From positions 1-64,000 of the forward strand of contig WPDH01000154.1 in the NCBI GenBank assembly GCA_019137255.1: a DNA stretch of 64,000 nucleotides, written 5' to 3'. The notes beneath the pieces were generated by a model. That model had not been told where the DNA came from. It searched no databases and saw only the letters and a list, made by a program, of their open reading frames with translations. Made by a program: the position numbers and the translations under genes. Of the stretch, positions 33,850-46,284 are shown one piece after another. Every line of letters begins with the position of its first letter. Position 1 is the first letter of the stretch. Source of the stretch: Corinectria fuckeliana (taxonomy: Eukaryota > Ascomycota > Sordariomycetes > Hypocreales > Nectriaceae).

Positions 33850-35037
33850 TTATATCAGCGATTCATACCCACGACGAAGCATCTGGAGGTCCAGAGGATC
33901 AGACCGCATGCCCGGGTTTACCTCGAGGTCCTCGTTCGCGCCTGGGTCTGAACGAGCGCCCTGGCTGTCTGAGCGAGACGAGGCTCCATTCACATATGGC
34001 TCCATCTCCTTCCTTATTATCTCCATCATTTCCAGGCATGATGGGCCCAAGGGGCATATCTCGACTGGCTTGTGCAGTTGGACATACTCGGCTTGGCCAA
34101 ATATTAACAGGTACTTGTGACCAGTTGTGTCTGTGATGGACCAGTCGCGGTTGGTAAAGGCTGGGTTTGCGCCCGATAAGTCATACGGCCATCCCTGAAT
34201 GCTGTAGAAGCGGGCCAAGTCGTGTTCGTCTCCCTGGGCAGATTTATTTGACCGGGCCAGTCTGACCACTGCTGCTACAGCATAAGAGATGCGATCCTTG
34301 CTGGGAACAAAAACGTCGTCCTCGAATTTCCCATAGGGCATGTGGAAGGAGGCTATATCATTGAAGGTGTCTGTTCCATCTTCTCTGGGCGTGTACAGGA
34401 CGCGGACAACGTCGGGCCTGTTGTAGGTGAAAAAGGCCTGGCGATTTTGCCACTTGCGAATACCAACAGCAGAATCGATGGTTTTCTGAAGTGTTGTTTC
34501 TGGATTCTGGACCCGGTCAAGCTCAAGGACGCTCGCGTTGGCAATCTCACGCGGCTCCCAGTCCACGAAGTTCCAGGCAGGAGACTGTCCTTCAAAGCTC
34601 TCCAAGCGGGGACGGAAAAGTCGGAGGCGATTATGAGACCAGAAGGTGTCATTCATCAAATTGGAAAAGCAGAGGGATGCAAAATCAGCAGATGACGAGG
34701 ACGTGCCATGGGGCCCAAGCACTTCAGCCAAGACGGCCTTCTTCTCCTCCATCAGGCGGGCTCGAAACTCTGGCGTGATCTTCCAACTGTCCTGGGGGAG
34801 AAACATCTGCCATGCGTATCGTAGAATCGGGTTCTTCTCCTCGGCCTCGGCAATCGTATCGTTGATGAGGAAGTGGAAGGGCTCCAAGGCGTAGATGCGC
34901 CGGACGACTGCCACAAGGCAGTCGAGACCACTTTCGGGAGCCGCCGTCGATTCAGGGTGCTGCACACGAAGCATCTGCACCGCATCCTTCAGACCAGACA
35001 GAGTAATAGCCTTTCGGATGTCTTTCTTGGGGTCCAT
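33850..35037 (-). CDS. Accessory MDPK-family protein B, 395 aa
   Basis: ATG 35037 (MDPKKDIRKAI) and a single open frame. Alignable along most of its length with protein A: GLDCLVAVVRR (Cys40), AEEKNPILRYAWQM, MEEKKAVL, DFASLCFSNLMNDTFWS, FRPRLESFEG, WEPREI, DVVRVLYT, FHMPYGKF, YAVAAVVRLAR, ANPAFTNRDWSI, KYLLIFGQAEYVQL. It has a C-terminal extension of about 50 residues (SSRSDSQGARSDPGAN...) that A lacks. As for A, the pattern suggests a diverged ubiquitin-protease-like fold without a proven His box. Divergence between A and B is large, so the duplication is old. Cytosolic or nuclear by lack of signal peptide. Confidence 0.75.
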   Translation of the reverse strand: MDPKKDIRKAITLSGLKDAVQMLRVQHPESTAAPESGLDCLVAVVRRIYALEPFHFLINDTIAEAEEKNPILRYAWQMFLPQDSWKITPEFRARLMEEKKAVLAEVLGPHGTSSSSADFASLCFSNLMNDTFWSHNRLRLFRPRLESFEGQSPAWNFVDWEPREIANASVLELDRVQNPETTLQKTIDSAVGIRKWQNRQAFFTYNRPDVVRVLYTPREDGTDTFNDIASFHMPYGKFEDDVFVPSKDRISYAVAAVVRLARSNKSAQGDEHDLARFYSIQGWPYDLSGANPAFTNRDWSITDTTGHKYLLIFGQAEYVQLHKPVEICPLGPSCLEMMEIIRKEMEPYVNGASSRSDSQGARSDPGANEDLEVNPGMRSDPLDLQMLRRGYESLI

Positions 35038-35655
35038 CGTGTGGATGATAGGATGTAAGGGGTATCGTGTGTGAGCGGGCGAGCGAGCGGGCGTGTGGGA
35101 GGATGCCTGAACAACAGAGTTAATAGGTACCTGATGATAGGTCTTGTGAGGTTTGCAGTATCAGGTAGTTGAGACAGGTTGTCTCCGAGTTACTACGTAA
35201 CTAGAGCTGAGAGAAATGCGAAGCGAAAATGCAAAGCGAAAATGCAAAGCGACGAATGTTCTTAGTAATAGTGCGAGGTGCAAAGGCAGCTGTTAACAGT
35301 CCCCAGACTCACCCTTCCTTATATTTACCTAAAAGACATGACACGTGCACACGCGTTCTCTTCTGAATTCTTTATTCACATGCACACGCGCACACTGGCT
35401 CGAAACAGCTGAGACTACCGGCGAGACGATTACACTGCCAGTGTTGGCACGGGATTTTCCACACTAAATCAATGTCTTTGTCTTTGTTAAAACACAAGTC
35501 CTTCTCAGAAACCCGAACACGAAAGAGACCCGACATATAACAATCCTCATCAACTCGCCATTCCCATTTCGAACAACTCTGCCGAGGACAAAGACGACGC
35601 CCATTCCGAAGACGCCCGCCTCCCTGAGATCCTCACTGTAGACGAGAACTTGACA

Positions 35656-36180
35656 ATGGCGCCCAAGCAGGCCCATGAGCCCCTGGCTGAAACAACAGAC
35701 ACGGTACGTACCGACAGACGAGTGATGTGTGCTCTGGCTAATAACGTGCAGAGTACTGTCGACCGACACCCTCGAGAACCTAGTCCGCCAACCACGCAGA
35801 CTTCAGTCCCCTCTCGCCCGAACACCGATCAAGTTTCCAACGCCAATGTTGCCGCTACCACAGATGAAGCAAAGACTCGTGCTATGGAGGCGGATGCCGG
35901 TGTCCACGGGAACCTCGCCGAAGGTAAGCAAGATACAGGGGTGGAAGCGGACGAGACGGATCGTCGTGGCTACAAGAATGCGTCCTGTCGGGTCGCCCGT
36001 CGCTCAGACGGGTACGGGTACCGTCAAGCGTTCCGCAAGGCACGCTGCGTAGCCCGTGCTGCTCGCCGCGAGGCCCGCGAAGCCCGCGAACAACGGGATG
36101 CGTGCCGTGACGCTGGTCGCAAGATCAGCCGTGGGGGGCAACTCGATGTCGGGACGACGGAACGTGTTGGTGAAGTGTAG
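35656..36180 (+). CDS. Hypothetical Arg/Ala-rich protein, about 158 aa, one in-frame intron
   Basis: ATG 35656 (MAPKQAHEPLAETTDT). A 48-nt segment at 35704-35751 has donor GTACGT, a gctaataac branch site and acceptor CAG; as its length is divisible by 3 and it has no stop, both spliced and unspliced forms are open. The protein continues STVDRHPREPSPP and is Thr/Pro-rich. It ends in a basic coiled-coil-like part (RKARCVARAARREAREAREQ). No signal peptide or known domain. Divergent from the MDPK gene at 35037, about 620 bp apart. Confidence 0.5.
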   Translation: MAPKQAHEPLAETTDTVRTDRRVMCALANNVQSTVDRHPREPSPPTTQTSVPSRPNTDQVSNANVAATTDEAKTRAMEADAGVHGNLAEGKQDTGVEADETDRRGYKNASCRVARRSDGYGYRQAFRKARCVARAARREAREAREQRDACRDAGRKISRGGQLDVGTTERVGEV

Positions 36181-38092
36181 ACGCAAAGATCATGCTGCGG
36201 GTAGATTGTTAGATATCCAACGCAGTGATGAACAAGGAAGGAGTTGTATTTAAATCAGCCATGAAGGCGCCATGGCAGCGCAGCACAACAGACGCGTAAG
36301 CGAAACGCTCGTAATGATATGGCAGAATTCCTACGAATCACGGCGAGTATCAGAGATCGTACCGCTCGTACGTCGCATTTCTCCCGCGTGCCAGGATCGT
36401 GACCTCTTTGATGTTCTGACAGGGACTTGAATCTTTAACCAGTAGGGTCCAGCCCATTGTGCCCCCGCGTCACTGTCGTGGGGAATGAGCTCGCCAACTC
36501 CTCACAAACGATGATTCGCCAGGGGCAGTGCTGCTCTAGTCTGATCAATAGTTTAGGGTATGTCGTAGGGCTGTGGTGTCATAAGACGGCAAGAGTTCAA
36601 TCCACTCAGTCGTGGACAACCATCTAATACTGGTGACATCCGTGCTGTCTCCGCGTTGACCCGTTACAAGTTACTGGGCCTCGGTCGTTATAATACCCGT
36701 CAACACCTGGATACAGATCTGTCCAGTTTTCATTCATGTGCGCAGGGTAGTAAAACAGGCTAGGCTTGCATCAAGCGATACTCAACTGTCACGATTGTCG
36801 CCGACATTGAGCAGCCCTCCAAGGTCGCCTAAATAGTGGGCCATATGCTAATCAATAACGCTTAATTAAAGTCTTAGAATGCGTCTATTCCGGATTTAAA
36901 GGAGCGGCTGTAGGGCAAGGTCTCGGCAACTGGACGGGCCGCAACTATGATAAGTCCAACCTAATTCCCATATTATTAGGCTGTAGCGTACGGCAGTGCG
37001 GCAAAAGACGTTGCGTCTCACGGGCCGAATTTTAATGTTAGTCTACGGCCACCGACTGACATCCTCAGCCGACGAAAGACGAAACACGGAGGGACAGTCT
37101 CTAGGGGCCCAGGTCCAAGGGTCCAAACCTAAAAGCCATCGTGATTGCAATGAGTCTTTACAGGCTCGAGATTGGACGTCTGCTAGCAGCTGTGGGCCAG
37201 GATGGAATAGAGACTAGGACGCCTCGGATCCGAAGACTAGTGGGATATTCCGCGGTGGATTCGGAGCACGGCTGATTGAGGACAAGGGCGGATAGGCGAT
37301 TCAGTAGTCGCATCCTCTGCTGATAGCGTGCCGTGACGAGGTGGCTGAGACTGCTTGTAGCGGAATCATCGAACCAGACTAAGGCGTCCGACTTCGTATT
37401 CGATGCATACATCCACAGCACTCGAAGGAACTTGTCTGCCAAAGAGGGGGATTATCTGCGCGGGAGATATTGACGGCTATCAAGGTCTGCAGTCATCTTA
37501 AGCCATCCGTTCAAATGAATGCCACAGATCCAGCAACGTAAACGCCACTCACCGTCGTGCTAATTAAGACCGCGATGCCTGCTTCACCACGAGGCATAAA
37601 ACACGCAAGCCCACGGTCTAGACCGTGCCGTCTCGGGACCTCCACTCTGCACGAATTCAGTAGTCGCGGGCGTCGTCCCAATACAGCATGGCATTCTTGA
37701 AATGGCCTGGTGTTTTCACCCTAAAGCTTGACTGGACGACCCCAGCTACGGTGAGCGGCCAGATTGGTGGATAATCGGGTTCCGCCCTACGGCCACATGG
37801 CGAAGCTTGTATCCAGCTGGGCTGAACGATGTCTAGTGCTCTCGGGACTGGCTTACACGTCTCCGGGCGTGCCGCTTACACTTGGCAATTTGACAGGAAG
37901 ATCCAGGGCCAATACCGGTAGTCTGGTAGAGACCCTGGACGCCACGACGTTCGGGGCGTGTCCCATTAAGGCATGGCAATTAAAGGCATCCTACGATATT
38001 CTTTATCAACCCAGGCCCGTCACTGATCGCCATCAAGGGTAGTGTACTTCTCTTCTCTGCATCTGCTTTGTTCTCTGACTGAGCAGGGCATC
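36181..38092. other. 1.9 kb without a recognisable gene
   Basis: Balanced base composition but all six frames are broken. A 94-codon minus-strand stretch at 37158-37442 (LADKFLRVLWMYASNTKSD...) looks protein-like but has no ATG and no partners. The region marks the border between the accessory cluster and the conserved-type genes. The last 100 bp hold the promoter and leader of the pectin methylesterase gene. Confidence 0.45.
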
Positions 38093-41000
38093 ATGGCTAA
38101 AATTTCGAGATGGTTTCTCCTTGGCCTTTGTGCCGGGAGTGTTGTCGCTCAAAAAGGTTCGGATACACTTTCTCCTTCTAAGCCCGTTGGTTGCCCTGCC
38201 AAGAAGCCATTCATTCTTTCGTCTTCCGAGTCTGTTTCCACCGTTACGTCCCAGGAACTGGCCTCGGTTACTGGCTCAGAGACCGTCTCGGTTTCCGAGT
38301 CAATCAGTGATGGTTCGACATCTACGGACTTGACAACTCAGTCTGAGTCCACTCGTTCCATCTCCATATCCGAGTCGACAGCCGAATCGACAGAATCAAC
38401 GTCTGAGTCCTTGACAGAAACTGCAACCTCGACGGTTACTGCCTCGACAATTACTGCCTCGGTAGAGACATCTACAGACACTGGATCCTCAGGCTCAATC
38501 GCGTCCGCAGACTCGCTTTCAGAGTCTCGAAGCCAGTCAACCCACACTCTCGGAACATCTTCGGATCCGACGTCCGTCACGCTGACTGCCTCAATATCCA
38601 CTGCACTGACAACTGTTTCCTCGACAACTTCTTCCACTTCCACTAACCACGGTGTAGCCGTCACTGTTGCCACTGATGGCAGCGGAGACTACACGGTCAT
38701 CGGCTCTGCCATTTCCTACGCCCAGGCCAACGCCATCCCCACCGTCACCGTCCTCGCTGGCACCTACACCGAAGCCATCTCCGTCGCAGCCACCGCGACT
38801 GTCACTGTCGTCGGAGAAGCCAGCTCAGTCGGCAAGCAAGCATACGCCTCCAACAAGGTCACAGTCACAAACAACGGGGGCACCTCTCGGCCTTTGACTT
38901 TTCCCGTCTCCAACAAGGGAACGACGTGGAAGAACCTCAACTTTGTCAACTCCAACTCTGCCTCGACCGTCGGCGTCGTGTCTCTCCTGGGATCCAAGAA
39001 TGCCTTTTACGGCTGCAGCTTTGTTTCTGCCGGTTCCGTCGCCGTCACTGGAAATCTCGCCTCTGGCCTCATCGCCTACTCCTACATCGAAGCGGCAGAC
39101 AAGGTTTTTTACTCGTATCCTTCGTTGTACGTGTTTGGCTCGACCATCACCCTGACGAGTACCAACGGCAACTTGATCTACTCCAAGGGCTACACGAACG
39201 CAGCCACCGGCATCCTCACCAACTCGACACTTGTGTACGACGACTGCCAAGTTATCCAGAAGGATGGAACCTCGACCAAGAACGTCTACCTCGCTGCCGC
39301 CAACGGTCCGGGATCAGTCGCCCTGTATCGAAGCTGCTCCGTTGCATCTTTCATCGCTGCAAGCGGTGTCCACGTGGATTCCGTCACGCAGGGATCAACG
39401 AACCAGTACTTGGAGTTTGGCACGAGTGGCCCAGGAAGCTACGCCCAAAACGCAGCGCGGGCTGCCTACGTGACCCTGGTCTCTGATGTCTCTGGTCTGT
39501 CGGCGTACGACATTTCCAAGTTCTTCACCACGGTTTATTCCTCGGCGGCGGTTGCCGATGTGGACTGGATTGACTCTGGTGTCCTGGCTGCTATCAAAGC
39601 CAGCAACGCCCAGAACGCCGAGCTCTCAACCGCAGCTACGAGTACGTCCAGCTCAGCTTCTACCATTGCCAGCAGTCAAGTGTCGCAAACGGGATCTTCT
39701 GGATCTGCCACTGGATCTTCCACTGTGTTCACCGTGTCTGCGTCCACTGTGTCTGCGTCCACGGCTTCGTTCACTGGCACTACAGCCTCGACCTCGGCAG
39801 CTCCAACAGTATCTTGTGTCCCCTCGTCGATGCCCAGCACAGCTCTTGTTGTTGGCCCCGCAAGCAACGCGTGCGCCCAGTACTCCAGCATCACTGCCGC
39901 CATCGCCGCTCTGCCGGTCGACTCCACCACCCAGTACATCTACATCCTGGCCGGCACTTACAACGAGCAACCCACCATTTCTCGAGTCGGCGCTGTCATC
40001 TTCCGGGGAGAGTCATCAGATGCAAAATCCTCCTCCAACAAGGTCGTCATCCAAAACTCCAACGGCCGAGCCGCAAGCGCGGGAAGCTCTAGCACTACGG
40101 CGACATTCAGCACGTCCAAGTACGAAACCAAGCTGACGGCGTTTTACAACATCAACTTTGTCAACACGTACAGCCCCCAGACAAATTACATCGCGCTCGC
40201 CGTGTACGCCAAGGGCCAAAAAGTGGCTTTCTACGGCTGCAACATCTTGTCCAGCCAGGGCACGCTGTACCTCGACTACGGAAACGTCTACTTTAGCGGC
40301 GGGCGCATCGAGGGCACAACCGACTTTGTCTGGGGCCAGGGAGCTGGCTACATTTACAACTCTGTCATTGTGACGGACGGGGCGACCACTGGCCAGACCA
40401 TTGCCGCGCACAAGTACCAGTCTTCGTACGGCGGCTCTCGGTTTGTGTTTGACCTCTGCGCCGTGGTTCCAGTCAGCTCGTCCGTCCCCAGCACCTATCT
40501 TGGACGCGACTACTCTGCCAATGCCAACGTCGCCTTTGTCAACTCGTATCTTGATGCGCACATTGCTTCCGCGGGTTGGCTGGTCAGCTCCGACTCGACC
40601 TTTACCGGCAGCTTCATCGAAGGCAACAACACTGGTCCAGGATCAGACACGTCCTCTCGCTCGTCCAGAGCCCAGGTTCTGTCCAGCACCTCAGAGTACT
40701 CACCAAAAGCCATATTTGGAGATGACAGCTGGATTGATTCGTCCGCCATTGGTCCTTTCTCTGGCTGGCCCGACTCTCTGTACGCGTCCGCAACTTCTGC
40801 AACCGCTTCCTCCACTGTCACGACCGCGTCCACCGAGTCAGCTTCAGCCACCTCATCCACATCTGCGTCTACATTCACTGTCGCCCCAAGCCCCACTGGC
40901 AGCCAGTATGGAACCGTCTCGTCCGCCATTGCAGCCCTTCCCGCTGACGGCAAGGACTACACCATCTACATCCTGGCTGGTACCTACGAGGAGCAACTGT

Positions 41001-44000
41001 CGCTGACCCGACGAGGCAAGGTGACTCTGCGAGGAGAGAGCTCTTTTGCCAACGACTTTACCGGCAACACCGTCCTGATCAAGTTCAATGACGGAGTGTC
41101 GACGAGCTCGTCGCAAAACGAAGAGACTCCCATTGTGAGCTGGAAAAACACAAACGCTGAAGGCTTGGCCGTGTACAACATCAACTTTACCAACACGTTC
41201 CCCCAAACGCCCAGCTACGCCGCATTGGCCGCCGACTTCTACGGCACCAACATGGCTGCGTATGGATGCGCATTCAAGGGATTCCAAGACACTCTTCTGG
41301 TCAACCAGGGCGTTCAGGTCTTTAGCAACTCGTACATCGAAGGAAGCGTCGACTTTATCTGGGGCTACAGCAAGGCCTACTTCCACCAGTGCTACATTGC
41401 CTCCAACACGGCCAACGCGTACATAACGGCGCAAAACCGGCCATCTTCATCCTGGGCTGGTGGCTTTGTGTTTGACAAGTCCATCATCACGTACACGTCG
41501 AGCTACGGAACAACCTACGGCTCGACTTCTCTGGGCCGCCCGTGGTCGCAGTATGCCACTGTTGTCTACATGAACTCGTACCTGGACAAGCACATTTCCT
41601 CGGCAGGATGGAGCACTTGGGCCTCGGGCGACGCACGCACCGGCAATGTCATATTTGGAGAATTCAACAACACCGGGCCTGGCAACTGGACCAGCTCTCG
41701 CGCTTCTTTCGCCACCAGCCTCACCGAGTCTCAGGCATCGGCCTACTCCCTGTCCAGCTTCATCGGCACCGGCTGGCTCGACATGACTGCGTACAACCTG
41801 GAGCCCAGCTACGGATTGACTGTAGAGGCATCTCCTACTACCGTTGATGTATGGGCCCATCCTACCGGCGGAACCAAGCCCCCTGCCGGCGCTGTTCTCG
41901 TCTCTGACGGAAGCGTCGACGGCTCGTACACCAGCCTCACGGATGCCCTTGCCAGTCTCCCGTCAGACTCCTCCACCCAGGTCATCTTCATGTACGCGGG
42001 CACGTACAACGAGCAGGTCCCGTCCATCAGCCGCAGCGGCCCCGTCATGATCATCGGATACACGGAGAGCGCCCCTGGAAAGACGTACACCACCAACCAG
42101 GTCGTCATCACCCATGCCAGGGGCTTGTCAGTCAGCCCTCTCCCCACGGGCCACAGCGACGCCGAGACGGCCACCATTGCGACCGGCAGCACCAAGATTG
42201 CCATGTACAACATTGACATAATCAACTCGGACAATCTGGATGGCGCAACGGCCAGCTACGTGACTCTGGCGGCCAGCATCTACGGCAACAAGATTGGCTT
42301 CTACGGCTGCTCCATGATCGGCTGGCAAGACACTCTGCTCACGGGCGCAACAGCTGGATACCAGTACTACGAGAGCTGCTACATCGAAGGCGCCATTGAC
42401 TTTATCTGGGGCTACTCCAAGGCGTACTTTAAGGGGTGTACTATCGGTGCCAAGCGCAAGTCGTCTGCCGTTACGGCCCAGAGTCGTACCAGTGCTTCTG
42501 CCGTCGGCGGATACATCTTCGACCAGTGTCTCTTTACTTCTGCCTCTGCGACGGTTGATTTGACTGGCTCCGTGTATCTTGGGCGCCCGTACTCCAAGTA
42601 CGCCCTGGTTGTCGTCAAGAACAGCTACCTCGATGATGTTATCCAACCCGCCGGATGGAAGATTTGGTCCACGTCTGATCCGCGCACCGATGCCATCACG
42701 TTTGCCGAGTACAACAACGACGGCCCTGGAAACTGGGGCAATAACTCGGCCGCTCGACAAGCCTTTGGGTACGCCACTCTGCTTACCAGCGACACCTACA
42801 GCCTGGAGGCCGTGATGGACACCACTGACTGGATCGACATGACCTACTGGGATGAGATTCAGACCCCGCAGCCAAGCACCGCGCCAATCGACACCTCAAC
42901 GTACGACGGCACGACACCCCCGAGTGGAGCTTTCATCGTCTCCAAGACTGCCATCGAAGGCAAGACCACCTACACCACGATCCAGTCTGCCCTGGATGCT
43001 CTCCCCTCCGGTCAGGCTGTTGTCTTCATCTACCCAGGAACGTACACGGAGAAGCTGGTCCTCAGCAGGTCTGGCACCACGATATTCCTCGGATACTCGG
43101 CCACCGCAGCAGACTACACCAAGAACCAAGTCACCATCACGTACAACACGGGGGTCGACACGCAGGCCGATGCTTCCAACTCGGATTCCGCGACCGTGTA
43201 CGCCACGGGAAATTACTTCCAAGCCGTCAACATCAACTTTGCCAACACCTTTGGCACCGCCTCCAAGTAAGTCCGCTTCCCGGATAGACTACTGAATGCT
43301 GACCATGTAGCTACGCGTCGTTGGGCTTTGGTGTCAAGAGCAGCAAGTACGCTGGTCTGTACGGCTGCCAAGTGTACGGAAACCAGGATGCCCTCTTGAT
43401 CAACGGCTACTTCTTTGCGTCCAACTCGTACATCGAGGGCAACATTGACATGATTTGGGGGTCTGGCGCCGGATACTTCCTCAACTCGACCATTGCCACC
43501 AACCGCGACGGCATTGCTCTGACCGCCAACAAGCGCACCGACAACACCACGGCTGCTGGTTTTGTGTTTGACCAGTGCACCATCAAGGCAGCCAGTGCAT
43601 CTTACTCGTCCGTCTCGCTCGGCCGACCCTGGAACCAGTATGCTCGCGTCGCCTACATCCGCAGCTATCTCGGCTCGTTGATCGAGGCTACCGGCTGGGA
43701 CCAGTGGACCAAGAGTGATCCTCGCACCGACGGGGTCATCTTTGGTGAAATGGGCAACTCGGGTCCTGGGGCTTCCACCAGTGGCCGAGCGTCGTTTGCT
43801 ACCCAGCTTTCTGCCAGTGCCGCCGCACAGTTCGAGCTCAGCACCTTCTTTTCCGCCACGGCTTGGATCAACAGCACGTTTGTGTATGCCACGCCTTTTG
43901 TTGCTTCGGCCGTCACTCAGACTGCCGTTGTCTCGACTGCAAGCTCAACAAGTTCGACAAGCTCAGCAAGCTCAACTGCTAGCTCAACCACCAGCACAAT

Positions 44001-45297
44001 CGCCACCACCGTCTTCACCACCGTCTTCACCACCAGCATCTCCACCTTCAAACAGACTTTGTACACGACTACAACTGGCCCAGGCGAGACTACCGCCATC
44101 AAGACGACTACGGTCATGGATATTGGAACCACCATCACCCCGGATCCAGTCACCACCACGTCGTTTGCCAAGAGCACCACTACGATCCCGCAGACCGTGA
44201 CGGAGCCTGGTGAGATTGTCACCAAGCTTTCCACAGAGCTCATCGACGTGGGAACGACAGTTACTCCAGATGCCGAGACGCAGACTGCTTGGAAAACCAT
44301 CAAAGTCATTACCACGTCCATTGTCACAGCCACCGCAAAGGCATCGACTTTGAAGACCACGGTGACTGAGACGGCGTTCACCACGAGCACCCCCAAGGCC
44401 ACCACCACCACTCAAGTAATTAGCAGCACCATCTCAAGCACCACGACATCCACCCCCAAAGCAGTCACTGTCAAAAGCACCTCAACCATCACTTCCGGCA
44501 CCGGCGGAGTCGCAACTACCACGGCCAAAGCTACGACTTCATACGTCTCAGTTTACACCACGTCGACCAAGACGACGGAAAAAGCCACGACCATTTCTTG
44601 CATCCCGGGTAACCTCAAGCGCTTCGCACCGACATTGGCTGGCCACGAAGCCGCTGGTCTCCTGCTTGCCCGCGCAGCAGGCCTGCAAACAGTCACCGTC
44701 ACGGTGGCTTCCATCTACACTACTACCGTCAAGACTTCAACAGTTCTTATCCCAGGATCCACCGTTTCCACTGACCTAGTCGTTACAAAGACGACTGGCA
44801 AGGTCAGCACCCTCAAGGCCGAGACCACCACCGTGATCAGTGTGTCGCAGGCCACCAGATACCAAACTATTACTGTGCCCGGTGCGACGTCGACCACTAC
44901 TGCCATCACGACCAAGACCACCGGCAAGACGTCGACCCTGAAGCCTTCTACCGTGGTTGTTTCCTCCGAGACTAGCTCCACGGAGACGGTCAAGTCCACC
45001 ACGACTCTGCCTGCCACTACCATTACGGATGCAGCCACAACCACGCGCACCATCACGTCTGTCCTGGACCAGTCGGTAGCAACTGTGACTCAATCCAAGT
45101 TTGTCACCTCTGTGCAGACTGTGACTCTTCCAGCCCGTACTGTGACCAGCTGGGCGACTGTCAAGACCACGCTCAAGCCGAGCAGCACTGTAACGGAGCG
45201 AGCGACGATAACCAAGACAACCACCATCAAGGTGTCGGAGCAAACGACGGTCTGGGAAACCAGGACAAGCAAGAGCGCAAAGGCTTGTCCGACTTGA
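38093..45297 (+). CDS. Giant secreted protein with five pectin methylesterase (CE8) domains, 2386 aa
   Basis: ATG 38093 opens a signal peptide (MAKISRWFLLGLCAGSVVAQ). Exon 1 (38093-43266) and exon 2 (43311-45297) are joined by a 44-nt intron (GTAAGT, CTGAC, TAG), completing Asn inside domain 5. After a Ser/Thr-rich linker come five CE8 beta-helix domains at about residues 186-502, 574-889, 926-1242, 1266-1585 and 1611-1915, then a Thr/Ser-rich tail of about 470 residues. The family removes methyl esters from pectin and uses two Asp, a Gln and an Arg (QDTL, DFIWG, LGRPW). Domains 3 and 4 keep all three motifs and domain 5 has QDAL, DMIWG, LGRPW. Domain 2 keeps TTDFVWG but has SQGTL and LGRDY, and domain 1 has lost them. 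Fungal enzymes usually have one domain of about 330 aa. The tail is probably heavily O-glycosylated and wall-attached; no GPI signal is seen. Confidence 0.93.
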
Positions 45298-45393
45298 GGA
45301 GGCTAAAGGGTTATATTCGTATAATATTATTACTAATTATTTATTTTATGTATCACTTGTGTGATTCTTGGTGATTCTTGGTGATTCTTGCCG

Positions 45394-46284
45394 TCATCTG
45401 TTTCGTTTCATTCCCTGCCTCTGCAAGCTGTTCACTGTGGCCCAAGCCGCTTCCACGCTGGGAGGGATATCGACATGAGCAATGTACCCTCGCCCGTTAG
45501 GCCCGTACCCGCTTGGATCGTCTCTGAGCCTCGGGATTTCGCCCATGATAAGATCAATAAACCGATCCATTGACCAAAGATCTGTGGATGTTCCCTGATA
45601 GGCCAACCCACTCGTATCTTTGCACACCTCTGGCACAAGAGTCGGCCAGCTCAGGATGCTAATCCCTTGGATGTCGGAGTACACGCGCTGGAAGGAAGCT
45701 ACAGTTCTCCGACACATGGTGGGATCCTGGACAACGACAATGGACGCCGGCTTGATTCCGTGTGCTTCGAGGACGTTTCGAGTCTCAGATGCATTGGCCC
45801 CGCAGTTCGTCGATTGATCCTCCACCAGGATGCGCAGGCCATCTTTCGACTCAGTCGTTGCCTCGGGGCCAGGCCGGGCGCGGATGGAAAGACGGTAAAA
45901 TCGCTCGGCGATGGCCTGCAACACGCGAGCTTCTGGCCTGCCGCGGACCTCATCCGCAACGGCGTGGAAGACCGGGTGCTTCCCGACTGCGTCGTAGAGC
46001 AGCTCCGTCGAGTGGCCTACGCCTCCGCAGAGGACGAGGGTGGTGGTTTGAGGGTCGGGATGAGTTGCAGGCTGGAGGCTCCGTCTGGACGCCCAAGAAA
46101 AGACGGTCTCGGCGGTAGAGAGAACGGCCGATGCGCACAACACGACGACCTTGTCGGAACTGGAAGCGTTCAGGAAGGAGTCCAAGGCTTCGGCGCTGGG
46201 GATTTGCTCGTGCGCCAGAAACGAGGAAATGGTGTTTATCGACGCCGCCACCTGCGACAGATCAGGCGGCAGTGCTGAAGACAT
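45394..46284 (-). CDS. YdcF/DUF218-like protein, 296 aa
   Basis: ATG 46284, one exon. Conserved order of the DUF218 (YdcF/SanA/ElyC) fold: VVVLCASAV (about 46), LVLCGGVGHSTELLYDAV (about 84) with the Gly-rich turn, then ILVEDQSTNCGANASETRNV (about 152) with the acidic/Asn-Ala-x-Glu signature, and SIVVVQDPTMCRRTVASF. E. coli YdcF of this family binds S-adenosylmethionine; the fungal role is unknown. No signal peptide or membrane segment, so probably cytosolic. It converges on the pectin methylesterase gene, with about 97 bp between the stops. Length fits fungal members. Confidence 0.8.
   Translation of the reverse strand: MSSALPPDLSQVAASINTISSFLAHEQIPSAEALDSFLNASSSDKVVVLCASAVLSTAETVFSWASRRSLQPATHPDPQTTTLVLCGGVGHSTELLYDAVGKHPVFHAVADEVRGRPEARVLQAIAERFYRLSIRARPGPEATTESKDGLRILVEDQSTNCGANASETRNVLEAHGIKPASIVVVQDPTMCRRTVASFQRVYSDIQGISILSWPTLVPEVCKDTSGLAYQGTSTDLWSMDRFIDLIMGEIPRLRDDPSGYGPNGRGYIAHVDIPPSVEAAWATVNSLQRQGMKRNR

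Noticed and set aside
38338..43222. Many long frames on the opposite strand and in other frames of the pectin methylesterase gene
   Set aside because: They follow from its GC-rich third positions and Ser/Thr repeats; none has a protein-like family pattern.
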